64,000 nt of DNA, from NCBI RefSeq assembly GCF_011075055.1, contig NC_058155.1, forward strand, positions 1,972,001 through 2,036,000. Direction: 5' to 3'. This document shows positions 34,192 through 45,145 of this stretch, in pieces. The notes beneath the pieces are model-generated. The model did not search any database, was not told the origin of the DNA, and saw nothing but the letters and a program-made list of their open reading frames with translations. Position numbers and translations under genes: made by a program. Within the stretch, counting starts at the first letter, position 1. Every line of letters starts with the position of its first letter. Source of the DNA: Mangifera indica. Taxonomy: Eukaryota > Streptophyta > Magnoliopsida > Sapindales > Anacardiaceae.

Positions 34192-35787
34192 TTAAGCAAC
34201 ATTAATACTATGGAGGACCAAAGTCTCAATAGTAAGCCCAGGACCAAACCCAAAAAGCACTCCCCATTCCAATCCCTCTCCTGTAGTCTTTGACCCATTT
34301 TCAATTGAGTTCTTTCTCATTTCATCCAAAACAAATAGCACAGTCACACTGGACATGTTACCATACTCTGCAAGCACATGCCTAGTAGCACGTAGCTTCT
34401 CCGGTTCAAGACCCAACTTTGCCTCTATTTGGTCTAAAATTGCAGGCCCACCAGGATGTGTTGCCCAAAAGATTGAGTTCCAATCAGAAATACCTAAAGG
34501 TTGGAATACCTTATTCAACCTCTCCTCGATATGATTTGCAATAAGGTCAGGAACTTCCTTTCCAATGTGAATGGTAAGCCCATGCTCACGAATACTCCCA
34601 CAAATAGCCCCAGGGCAATTAGGCACTAATGTTGGGGCTGCAGAAACCAATTCAAATATAGGTTTTTCGAGATTAGGAATTGGATCTGCACCAACTATAA
34701 GTGATGCTGCGCCATCTCCGAACAAAGAATGACTCACAAGAACATCGAAATCAGTTTCAGTAGGACAATGGAAGCCAACAATAGTTACTTCAACACAAAC
34801 AATGAGGACACGTGCATCTTTAGTGTTCTCAGCTAAGTCCTTAGCTATACGAAGTATAGTCCCACCACCATTACAACCTTGTTGGTATAACATAACTCGT
34901 TTAATAGATAAATCAAGGCCTAAGAGCTGAACAATTTGATAGTCATACCCAGGCATATATGGTCCCATAGTGCTACAACAGATTAAGTGAGTGATTTTTG
35001 ATTTGGGTTGCCCCCATTCCTCAATGGCCTTGATTGCTGCTTGCTTCCCTAGTTCTGGTATCAATGTTGCTGCCATATCTTGTCTAGTATCCAATGACGG
35101 TGCCTTGTATGTAGCAATGTTTGGGTTTTCTTTCAAAACTTCTTCTGTTGTGTACGAATGCCGTTTTTTTATTGTGGTTTTATCACCTGACATAAAATCA
35201 TAATGTCATTATTTTCCTTTTTCGAATTAAATTTAACAACTCGAATATTCTCAACACAGAGAGATATAAATGCATACAATAGTACCTTTCAAATTAAGTA
35301 TTATCTTGGATTGATAACGTATTGTATCTTCTTGTGAGTATAAAAACCCTTCAAAATTCATGCACTTTGGTTCTAATTCATCTTGTTTACATAAAATGAT
35401 TTTCTATTTTTCAAATTATCAAAAAACAAGAAGTGCATTATCTAATGGTTATTAATGGTTTTAAATAACCATTGCATTGATTCTAAGATAAAAGAGGTCG
35501 TCAATGTATATTCGCAAACTTAAAAGATTATTAGATAATTTGTGTAGCAAAATACTTAGAACAACAAAAACTAAAGAAAATAATAATAGAGAAGAGTAAT
35601 ATTTCTTACACATGCGCTGCATTTTGTTTTTGACTGATTTCAAGTGCTCAGAATTGGTCATACGAAAGTAACGATCTGGATATGTGCTGTGCTCATGAAT
35701 AACTGGAGGATTTGCCGTTCCAATTGCCAGGATGGTGGCAGTGCCTTGAGCACGTTGAGCCTTGCGAACTTCCTCCACAGTAACCAT
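34192..35787 (-). CDS. Type III polyketide synthase, chalcone synthase-like
   Basis: Exons 35610-35787 and 34192-35186 join to 390 codons. The 423-bp intron (GT..AG) splits the Cys60 codon after its first base, the conserved CHS-family position. Numbering matches alfalfa CHS without a net gap: catalytic C164 (YQQGC), H303 (HPGGP), N336 (GNMSS), gatekeeper F215, CoA-binding K55/R58/K62, and GFGPG at 372-376. The enzyme should condense a CoA starter with malonyl-CoA in the cytosol. Cavity residues differ from CHS: S133M, T197G, G211S, F265I; T132, T194, G256 and S338 are kept. The residue after the catalytic Cys is Asn, where CHS has Phe. T197 changes are known to alter starter choice and chain length in CHS-like enzymes such as the aloe synthases. 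I therefore infer a CHS-like enzyme of uncertain product rather than a true CHS. The frame is intact with no sign of decay. Confidence 0.95.
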
Positions 35788-35867
35788 TTTTTCTCTCCAA
35801 GAATATAATTAATGCTACTGTGTTGAAGTTCTTTGAGCCTTGGTGAGGAGGAGAAGGAGGAGGATTC

Positions 35868-35876
35868 ATTTATATA
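35868..35876 (-). promoter_or_regulatory. TATA box of the polyketide synthase gene
   Basis: TATATAAAT on the minus strand, about 80 bases before the ATG at 35787. It predicts transcription start near 35840 and a leader of about 55 bases. The downstream leader has a CT-rich run (CCTCCTCCTTCTCCTCCTC), common in plant leaders. Confidence 0.65.
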
Positions 35877-37130
35877 CACAAATAGATTGAATTTTAAAAT
35901 ATTATTCATGCATCATGATGTTTGTTTAATAATAATTCTCAAATAACATGGAGAACGACTCCAGTTAGAATATCTGAGAATGCAGATTCGTAGCATTAAT
36001 TTTAGTTCAAGTTAAAGAGCTGGTTTGCAGAATATTTTTGTATTAAAAATTTCTCCATGACCTACCATGATTTCATAAAGAATAGTTTACCAATTCTCCA
36101 AATATGTATGCCTCTAATTAAGTCCAGCCAGATCAAATGATTTATTTTATAAATTTAACTTGATTACTTCTTAGTTAAAGGTGACAATTTTTAACATGAT
36201 CCGTTAACTTGACATAATATAACATGAAAAAAATTGGGTTTGAGTTGAGTTTTTTAAATACAATTTATTTTGAATCAACTTAACATAACTTGAAACTAAA
36301 TCGAATAGTGTTAGAGTTGATATGAAAATAGTCTGAATTTACTCGCATATTTGAGGAAATGTTATTTTGATAGATTTTGTTATGAATAAATTATAGATAT
36401 ATTGAAGTACAATATCAATAATAATTGAAATTTTTACAAATTAAATATAATTAAATTTTTTTGATAATTGTAATTATTTATATTATTTTTTATTTTTATT
36501 TAAATATATTATTTTATTATTTGTTATTGAGAATGTAATTTTGTTCATAATATTATTAATGTGCTCTAAAACTGTTAGTATGTAATTTTTAAACCACTTG
36601 TAAACATGATAAAATATTATATTATGTATTTTATTAATAGTACGTAAAAATAACTTCTAGAAAGAAATTAAAATACTAAAAACATTTAAAAGAGTGGCAA
36701 CCATAAACAATTTTAGCTTAATTTAGGTTTATCAGATCAACCTGAACATTAAAAAATAGATTAGAATTAAAAATTTTGATACAATTGTAATTTAAATTAG
36801 ATTAAAATTAAAGGTTTTTAATTAAAAATTTAAACTAAAACAATACAAATATGGCTCACTAACATAATCTATTTGGCCTATTCCTAATTTTAGTTTCCAA
36901 GATAGTTTTCTTTTTTTCAAGCATATCTTTTTGGATATTTTTCTTTATTTTTTTTGGAAATTTTGTGAAGTTAAGATCTAAAGAATTTCATAAATATAAT
37001 GTTGCCTTAGCAATAAAGCGGTGGCAGCACATGTTTGTAGTCAATGGCCCATAAATTGTGTCATCCGTCTCTTACACGTGGCCAAGGGTAAAGTTTGTCG
37101 TGAAGTATAATTAGGCTTTAAAAGTTGTCT
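35877..37130. other. Upstream intergenic region of the polyketide synthase gene
   Basis: Very AT-rich, no gene. Promoter elements beyond the TATA box cannot be assigned with confidence by eye. Confidence 0.4.
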
Positions 37131-37941
37131 AATTGAAATGGCTAAAAAGTGACTTTTATCCGAGTTTTAGTTTAATTTTAAAAGTATATTCATAATAAAT
37201 AAAAAATTTAAATACTCATTTATAAATTAGTTTTTATTAAAATTTTTAGTTAGAGACAAGAGTAAAATTATCATTTTACTATTAAATTTTAAAATTTTAA
37301 AAATTAATATTATTCCCTCATAGATTTTAAAAATAAATACTTCACCGAATTCTTAAAGTTTAAAAAATTTAGATTTCATACGTAGAGTTTGTTTCCTTTC
37401 TCTTGCCACCATCTTCATCTTCAACAACCATTGAATCCACCATAAACTGTTGCCTTCAAAGTTTTCTCACCTCTCCAATCATGCGTCGACAATGATATCC
37501 AGACAAATCATCTGGATGCGTTATTGTCCAAACAAAGAGATCTGGATTCGCAGTAGAGAGTACAGAGAGCAAACATGTAGCAGAGAGCACAAATTTTGGT
37601 CGAAGATTCCAATATTTGGATTCGGTAAGATGAATGAGAGAGTGAAGTCGAATCATCAATTGAGTGTGGTTGCTATTCTGTCGAAGAGGAAATTTGTCAT
37701 CGGAGAGGATGGGTGGGAAGTGGAAGCTGGCCGGAGAGGAACTTCATTGTTAGGGACGCATAAAAGAGAAACCCTAGAAGAAAAAATGTAATTTTTTAAC
37801 ATTTAATTATAAGAGAAATTATTTTTTTTTTTAATCTAAGAGAGAAAATGATATAAATTTTTACAGTTTTAAGATTTAGAAATAAAATAACGATTTTACT
37901 TTTATATGTAACTGAAAATTTTAATAACAATTAGTTTATAA

Positions 37942-38896
37942 TAGAGATGGCAATGAGGAGGGGCGGGGAGGGGATATCAATCCCCGTCCCCGTAAGGGAT
38001 ATCAATCTCCGTCCCCGCCCCGTCCCCGTTGCAGGGATAAAAAATAATCCCCGTCCCCTCCCCGCGAAGGAAAATCTCCTCCCCATCCTCTCCCCGTCCC
38101 CGCGGGGAAAAATCCCCTCCCCATCCCCGCCCCGTCCCCGTGGGGAAAAATCTCCTCCCAATCCCCGCCCCGTCCCCGCGGGGAAAAATCCCCTCCCATA
38201 CCCATAAATATAAATTTTAATTCTTTTATATATTTCAATAAATAAAATAAATCATATTTTTTCAAAATATCACTTGCTACAAGAGCTATAAAATATTCTT
38301 TGTTATTTTAGTTCAAATATAAAGTTTTCATAAAATCTAACAATATGCAATAATCAATCTCTTCATTAGTAGCTCTTCATGTATGTGATTTAGGGTAATT
38401 TTATAATAACATTAAATTTAACACTTTTCATTCACTTCAATTGATTTTATTAAGTTTATAATTTATTATTTTTTATGTGTAAAACCTAGTGGATTGACTA
38501 ACTAAGTTTTGAAGTTGAAATAAAATTAATTTGGTGCATTTACATTTTATGATAATGAAATTCTAGGTTTTTTTTAATATATTAGATTAATAGTTTAGAA
38601 ATTAGTAAAAGCTAATAATTGATAATTCAAAAATTAGTAAAATTAAAGTTATAGTTTTAATAAATCATAATGTAAAAATTTCTAAAACTTAATAGTTTAG
38701 AAATTATTATATTAATATATTAGATTTAGGGGGTGGGGCGGGGCGGGGCGGGGACACATGTATCCCCGTCCCCGATTACAGAGATTTTTTTTGTCCCCAT
38801 CCCCGCCCCTTTCCCCGTTTTTATCGGGGAATCCCCTCCCCGTTGGGGTCGGGGAGGGTCGGGGCCCCTAAAGTCGGACCCAAATTGCCATCTCTA
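37942..38896. mobile_element. Non-autonomous hAT-like element with GC-rich subterminal arrays
   Basis: The 12-bp terminal inverted repeats TAGAGATGGCAA / TTGCCATCTCTA are perfect. They are flanked by perfect 8-bp target duplications GTTTATAA (37934-37941 and 38897-38904); both length and TIR type fit the hAT superfamily. Inside, an AT-rich core of about 500 bp lies between two strongly GC-rich arrays (about 37956-38207 and 38727-38880) made of CCCCGTCCCCG and GGGGAAAAAT phrases. No transposase frame exists; open frames in the arrays are low-complexity artefacts. Confidence 0.92.
38097..38198. repeat. 38-bp GC-rich tandem repeat in the hAT-like element
   Basis: Copies at 38097-38134 and 38135-38172 and a partial one at 38173-38198, each starting TCCCCG(C/T)GGGGAAAAAT. 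A more degenerate copy precedes them at about 38057-38096. Part of each unit (CCCCGCGGGG) is palindromic. Confidence 0.85.
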
Positions 38897-38982
38897 GTTT
38901 ATAAATAAATATTTAGATATTTCATTTATCACAAATATGATCTTAAAATTGAGTGAGAAATACTCGTTTGGCCAATTTAAAT

Positions 38983-40441
38983 TAGTCAACGACAGCCCCT
39001 ATTGTCCCGACCATTTTTGGCTGCGACCAAGGCTCACCCCATTGAATGGGTTAATTTTTTGTTTACAAATTTATCCCTAAATTATTTCTACTTCTCTCAC
39101 TTTATTTTTCTCCACAAATCATAAAATTTTCTAGATTTCAACTGTCATCGTTTCTCATTACTACATTTTGTAGGTAATTAAATTTTATTTTCTTGAAGAG
39201 AGATTTTTCATGGTTCTAAAAGAATGAAAAGATCATTTCAATAAATTGATTATAAAATTAATTTTTCCATAAATTGTTTCATTAGGTTATCAATCAAACA
39301 AAAAGTATATTCTTTTGCCGACCTTTGAGTGAAAAATCATTTCAATGAGTCAATTAATGTGTTGTTGACATCATAATAATTTTGGTGGGAGTGAACAATT
39401 TTATTCAAATTTTTATTTAAGAATTATGGTAAACAATTGCTTTTAGCTGTCTCTTATTGGTTTAATTCAGTTTAGCCAGACTTTGATTATCGTAGAATGA
39501 TTATCTATATTTATTAGTTTTTTTATCTTCATGTAATTCTATTGATTTACAATATTTTCTTTATTTTGGTTTTTAATTTTATTAATACATAGTTGATTTT
39601 TTTTCATTAGCTAAGTACTATATTTTGTTACTTGCTTAGTCAAGTGAAGAACATGAAGCACATGGGGCTAATAAGTGGAAAGAAAGCAAATGGGTTCTAT
39701 GAAAAAATGTTGAACGAGTTTCAGTGCAAAGAATATCCCTGCATGCAAAGCAATGTGTTTTACATACTAGAAAGTAAAAACCTATACAAAAAAATAAACA
39801 ACTTACAATTTTATTAAATATTAAGATTTTTTTTTCAATTTTATCAAATTATATAATTAATTAATTAATTAAACAAATTTTTAAGTTGTTTTCTTACTGT
39901 TAATATATTTTTTCTTACTTATTATTTTAAATAAAAATAAAAATATTTTCAATTAAAATTATTATTAAGTATAAAATTATAACAATATTAAAATTATCTT
40001 TATAATTTTTTAATATTTATAATAAAGATAATAATTAAATTATTATATATTATTTGTCACATTTTCTTGGTGTTATCAATATATTTTATTACCTTATAAA
40101 TTATATAAGATAATGTTTATAATAAAAAATATATTATTAAAATAATTTTTGATTACCTTGAGCTAATCACCCTTTAAAAAACTTTAAAAAATAGATTATG
40201 AAGAGATTTGTACAGATATGCGTGGCCACAACTTAAATAATTTTAACCATCAATATTTTAAAAAATTGGAATGGTCAATTCAATCAGTTGAACCAAAAAA
40301 TAAATGGTGATCCAATTTAATTTTTATATTATTGTTGATCAATTAAAGAGTCAATCAAAACTCTATTAAAACCAATAAACCGCCTTATTCCTAAAACCCA
40401 AAAAAACCAGGTTTCGAACTTTACTCACAAACATTATTTAA
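38983..40441. other. AT-rich intergenic region, no gene seen
   Basis: Contains only short spurious frames (for example 61 codons at 39632). Very high AT content from about 39830 to 40150. Confidence 0.4.
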
Positions 40442-40450
40442 TAATAAAAT

Positions 40451-40954
40451 GGCCAAAGGACTATTTCCCACCCAAAATATATTGATTTCTCAAGGTCTTT
40501 TATATTAACTTTGAAAATTTTATTTACCTAACTATAGGCAATTAAAATTAATAGTTTTAAGGACAAAATTATTATTTTATCTGTAATATTAAAAATAAAC
40601 TTAAATTTTATTTTATTTTCTCCCTTTAAATTCTAAAAACTAACAATTTCTCCTAACCCAAGTTTTTAAAAACAACATTTTCCCCCATAAGGTTTCTAAA
40701 CTTTTAGATTTAAATTTTTCGATGACGATCGATGACTTCTCTTCCTCCCTGGCATCTCTTCCTTCTAACCGTGTTCCTTCTTGTCCTCTTTGATTAGGAA
40801 ATTGCTAGTTTCTAGCGTTTAAAGGAGGAAATTGATATAACTAATGAACTCAGTTAATTTTAACTATCTATAGATAGATTAATGAGATTTTCAAAGTTAA
40901 CGGAAGAAAATTTGGAAAATTAACATACTTTGGAGGGGAATAAGCCTTTTGGCC
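40451..40954. mobile_element. Mutator-type foldback element, 504 bp
   Basis: Starts GGCCAAAGGACTATTTCCC and ends (reverse complement) GGCCAAAAGGCTTATTCCCC. It is flanked by perfect 9-bp duplications TAATAAAAT (40442-40450 and 40955-40963). Arms are imperfect and the middle (about 40715-40790) carries a GC-richer stretch with CTTCTCTTCCTCCC. No coding frame. Confidence 0.88.
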
Positions 40955-40985
40955 TAATAAAATTTAAAATATAAAATTAATTAAA

Positions 40986-41783
40986 GGCCAAAGGACTATC
41001 TCCCACCTAAGTTTAGGTGCGATTTTAAAGTCATATCTGTAGGGTTTGAAAATCTCAAAATCTCATCTATTGATTAATTGAAATTAAAATTTCTAATTAA
41101 ATACAAGGGTTAAGTCGTTATTTTATTAATAATATTAAAAAATATAAAATTTATTATATTTTTCTCTCCTAAGTTTTAAAAACTAACATTTCACCCCTCC
41201 AAAAGCTTTTAAACTTTGAAAAATCACATTTCCCCCCCAAAACCTTTGAATTTTTTTCTTCCCCTCCCACCACTTTCTTTGGAGATCTGGAAAGGACGAT
41301 GATGAAGCTTGTTCACAGACGAAGAGACCTGGATCTTTTCGTCAGCAAAGAACGAAGAGATCTAGGCGAAGAGATTCCAGATCTCTTCTCTCAGATCTCG
41401 CCAATCTCTTCGTCTCCGACGAAGAGATCTGTTTCAGATTTGTCTGCGTGCGTCGACCATCAGTTTAGGGTGGAGAGTGAAAGTTAACGGCGTCAGAGAT
41501 GGTGGCCAGAGAGGTGAAAAAAAAATTTGAAAGGAAAATATAACTTTTTAAAGTTTGAAAACTTTAGTTAGGGGTGAAATTGTTAGTTTTTAAAACTTAA
41601 AAGGGAAAATATAATAAATTTTATATTTTTTTAATATTATTAATAAAATGACAATTTTGGCCCTCTTCTTAATTGGAAATTTTAACAGCGGTAATGTCAT
41701 AGGTGAGATTTTGAGCTTTTTAAATTTTGTTGGTGTGACTTTGAGAATACACTTAAACTTGGGTTGGCAATAGTCCTTTGGCC
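40986..41783. mobile_element. Mutator-type foldback element, 798 bp, with about 270-bp arms
   Basis: Left end GGCCAAAGGACTATCTCCCACC, right end (reverse complement) GGCCAAAGGACTATTGCCAACC. Perfect 9-bp duplications TTAATTAAA flank it (40977-40985 and 41784-41792). The arms (about 40986-41270 and 41505-41783) match along most of their length, for example TTATTAATAATATTAAAAAA in both. The loop (41280-41500) is GC-richer with repeated GAAGAGATCT phrases and a 62-codon frame (41299-41487) of no known family. It belongs to the same family as the elements at 40451 and 37140. Confidence 0.92.
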
Positions 41784-42128
41784 TTAATTAAAAGTTAAAA
41801 GTCTAAAACCTACCATCAAAAGCCTAAAACTTATTAGGTTACAATTAGACTTGCCAGTAAAGCATAAATTCAAGAATCAAAAAGTTAAAAGAAGTCTAAA
41901 AGTCTAAATTCTAAAAGGACTTAAGACCTAATATGTTAACTGCAAAAGTGCCGAGCTCGATACCAACAGCCATCAGCCAGCTAGCCTTAATCTTTTGATG
42001 CAATTGAGGTCAGCCTTATTCTTTTTCATGCAATTAAGGTTACTCTTCTTTAATTTGCAGTGATTCTGCTTTGCTTTGTTTTCTGTTGTTTTTGTTTGAT
42101 CTTTCTTTTATCTTTGGACGTGATACAG

Positions 42129-42207
42129 TTGTGCTTACGTGTATGATCAACTGGAGGAGCTTGAAGAATCAACTGAACTCTGGCTTTTGGAACTTTCTCG
42201 ATTAAAG
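42129..42207 (+). other. Exon-like fragment, unknown origin
   Basis: One frame reads CAYVYDQLEELEESTELWLL followed by ELSRLK, framed by an acceptor-like TACAG on the left and AAG|GT on the right. The composition is protein-like, unlike the AT-rich surroundings. No partner exons were found nearby, so this may be a relic or a captured exon. I do not recognise the family. Confidence 0.3.
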
Positions 42208-43128
42208 GTCTAAATTTATGTTTCAAAGAAGAAAGTAGACTTGGTTATTCCAAATAACTGTGCAGAGTTGCATTTAATGAAATTTATATGATTTACCAAA
42301 ATTTGTTATAGAGAAAACTTTAATTTGAAAGAATTTCTAAATACATAATGATTTGTGCTATTAAAATTTAGAATTAAGAATTTATAATGAATCAAATACA
42401 GTTTATGTGAAGTATTTGTGCTCTAATATTATGTATTGTATTATAAATAAACATATTTAAAGTCGTGTTGGTTTTTTATAATAGTAAATTTAAAAATATT
42501 TGATAAATAACATTTATATTAATTAATTAAATAAATGTATATTGTGTTATGAAATATTAATTCAATCTTTCATGATTATTTATTCAATTATATTAGGTTA
42601 GATTAAAATTGACTGATTAAACCAATTAAACTGTGAATTAATGAGATAACCAATTTAATTACCTATCCAATTTTAAAAATATTAGTGACAATAAAAAGTA
42701 CCTTAGTCACGAACTCTAATTTATTTAGTGACACATAAATAAATAGTAATAATTATTAATACTCGTGAAGATTTTGATTTAAAGAGAGAGGGGATTACTT
42801 TGTTAATAAATATATAATAATAATTCATATTTGCTTTAGAGTAAATAAATATTATTCTATTAATTTATTTTTTATTATTGATGTTAATTTATTTGATAAC
42901 TTTTTATTAGTAATAGTAATTTAACAAATAATATAAACAATAATTTAATTATTATCTCTCCCTCATATATAAAAAAATTATCAAAATTATCATAATTTTA
43001 ATACGATTCTCACTTTAGTTATTAATATTTTGAGACAAAAATATTCTTACTTTCATCATCAACCACATAAAATATTTAAATAAAATAATATTTTAATAAT
43101 CTTTTATTACATATCATCAACCACAATA

Positions 43129-43132
<4 letters not shown>

Positions 43133-43197
<65 letters not shown>
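43133..43197. repeat. TA dinucleotide microsatellite
   Basis: About 32 uninterrupted TA units (65 bp). Length should be polymorphic and prone to assembly error. Confidence 0.97.
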
Positions 43198-43199
<2 letters not shown>

Positions 43200-44179
43200 T
43201 TATTAAATATAATAATAATAATAATTTATATTTAATAATATTTTAAATAATCTATTTTGTTTTGTGATAATAATTCATTTGTTGTAATATAAGATATTCT
43301 CCTAATCAAATGTAACTTTATGAAAATAAAAAATTCCGATAGAATCATAACGATTAATTCACTTATATTCATTTGAGTACACTATAGATAGATATGATTT
43401 ATGAGTTCCAAAAGTTGATTCCAGCAAGAGGAAAAACAATAACTAATTTCAATCATACATATATTTATTTATTTTTATACGTAGAGCATTATTCATTATT
43501 ATCATTTAGCAAATCAAGAAAAATGAAATGTCCCTATTGTATTGTGTGATCTTAATTAATCACATATCTGAAATTTCTATACGTATAAATTGAATTTATC
43601 TTATCTTTCTAGTGAGCATATTTAATTATATTATTTATTGAATCTATTCGATCTAGATCCAATATTAGAATAGAATGGCCACTGTTACAGTTATTATTAT
43701 TTCTATTGGCTTGTGATGTGAGACATTTATCAGTCTCCCTCCGATCTCCAAGATGCAGATAAAGAAAAGAAATTGGAGGAAGAAGTCAAAGTCAAACTCA
43801 TATATGCAATGTGCGTTAGTCTATCTATATCACATGGACAGTACCTGAAGTAAAAGCAATCATCCAAATACACTTGAATGTTCCATTATTCAATGAAGGT
43901 GTTGATAAATGATGTCACCATAATAATAAAAGGAGGAGTAGGAGTTCCTCTCACTTGCTATGGTGAATATATTTTTGGCATATGCTGAGAGAGACGACTG
44001 CCAGTCTATATATTCATTCATTGCTTAACATTAACATGGTATGCCCATCAAGTTAATTAAATAAATCAATATTTAAGGTTAATTTGTAACGCTTTAATAG
44101 AGTTAATGTAATTAAAATAATTTAAATGTGTCATTGATTTGGGATTTCTTTACCATTATCTCACTTGGCCTAATTAAAA

Positions 44180-45145
44180 AAATTTAACAGATTGGTCCCA
44201 AGGAAAGACAAGAACAAACTAAACTCACCCAATCATAAAAAGGAGGGCAGCGAAATCTAAATGGCAAAGCCAAGACATCAAAATAATCACTTCTTGAGCT
44301 ACCATCTAAGATGCTCCAAAGATGGGCCTCAAGAGGGATAAGAGAACTACACACAAACAAACAACGAAGAATAAACAAAAGTCTTGCCCTTCGAGAACAA
44401 CATATTCAACATGTACATATCAAAAAAGTAGACAAGGTGCACTTGGATGCACTTAAGGGCACGAGAGAAAAGCATCTTCACAGAATTTCCTTTGCAGAAA
44501 AATACGTCTTAACATCCCTTCTTCTGCACAAACCAACGCGGCAACGGAGCCCAGATTACTTTCTGCAATTCCAGGAAGATTTTGGAGTAGACTGGCAGCG
44601 GGATCTGGCATTTAAAGAACTCTGGCAGCATGGAAAGCAGAACTGGACATAGTGAGGATTATACTTCAAAAAACCTGCAGAATCTGCTGCATAAATTCTA
44701 GCAGTTCTAAATTTGTGAGCAGATAAAATGCAAGAGGTGGAGAGCAACTTCCAGAATCCAAATCCAGAGAAGGCAGAGATGCAAAGATCCGGAGCATGTT
44801 GAACAGGCAAGACAGAGCAAATTCCAGCATCCAGGTGGGAAGGTAGGGGGCAGAGTCCAAGAGCAGGTTGCATAAAGTGCTCTGCAGAGACCAAAAAAGA
44901 AAGAGACTTGGTCGGACATTGGCGACAGAAACCAAATCTTGAAGACTGGGAACTTGGAAAGAAGCAGGCTGCAGGGGGAAGGTAGCATCACAGCACAAAC
45001 TAACAACATGTTTCTGGAAATTTGGAAACTACCAGAAAAACTGAAGCTTTGAGTAAGAACCTGCAAAACAGAAAAAATGTTAGAAAAAAAACAAGAGCAA
45101 GACCATCATGATCGCTTGAAGATGTAATGCGAGAGTCCCTAGCTT
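44180..45145 (-). other. Probable 3' untranslated region of the LINE
   Basis: Follows the ORF2 stop at 45146. Overlapping open frames of about 110-119 codons on both strands (44311-45066) show no recognised motif and are probably chance frames. The 3' limit near 44180 is a guess. Confidence 0.4.

Larger units (their letters stand above)
37140..38973. mobile_element. Mutator-type foldback element carrying a nested hAT-like element
   Basis: The left end (GGCTAAAAAGTGACTTTTATCC) and right end (reverse complement GGCCAAACGAGTATTTCTCAC) begin long imperfect inverted repeats of about 250 bp. They share, in inverted order, ATTAAAATTTT.AGTTA, GTAAAAT..TTATTTTA and TTTAAAA. Flanking 9-bp duplications AATTGAAAT (37131-37139) and AATTTAAAT (38974-38982) differ at one base; 9 bp is the Mutator-superfamily size. 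The right arm is split by a 955-bp hAT-like insertion at 37942-38896. The centre (about 37380-37790) is less AT-rich and has a 113-codon plus-strand frame (37450-37791) of no recognised family. Without the insertion the element is about 870 bp, too small to encode a transposase. Confidence 0.75.
41793..44180. other. AT-rich intergenic region with one exon-like stretch and a TA microsatellite
   Basis: No gene is supported. An exon-like 79-bp segment at 42129-42207 and a (TA)n run at 43133-43197 are listed separately. Confidence 0.4.

Noticed and set aside
35187..35193. ATG at 35193 as an independent start of the large polyketide synthase frame
   Set aside because: This ATG lies inside the intron next to the AG acceptor; starting there would drop the N-terminal 60 residues, including the CoA-binding Lys55 and Arg58.
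35461..35606. Extension of the polyketide synthase first exon frame into the intron
   Set aside because: The CHS homology ends at Cys60 with a GT donor and resumes at an AG acceptor at 35187, the conserved intron position of the family.
37947..38265. Overlapping open frames of 76-87 codons on both strands, rich in Arg, Gly and Pro
   Set aside because: They are translations of the GC-rich tandem arrays of the hAT-like element and have no sequence complexity of a protein.
39632..39817. 61-codon plus-strand frame
   Set aside because: AT-rich chance frame with no motif, promoter or splice context.
44311..45066. Several overlapping 110-119 codon frames on both strands
   Set aside because: No recognisable motifs; they lie in the presumed LINE 3' untranslated region and conflict with each other.
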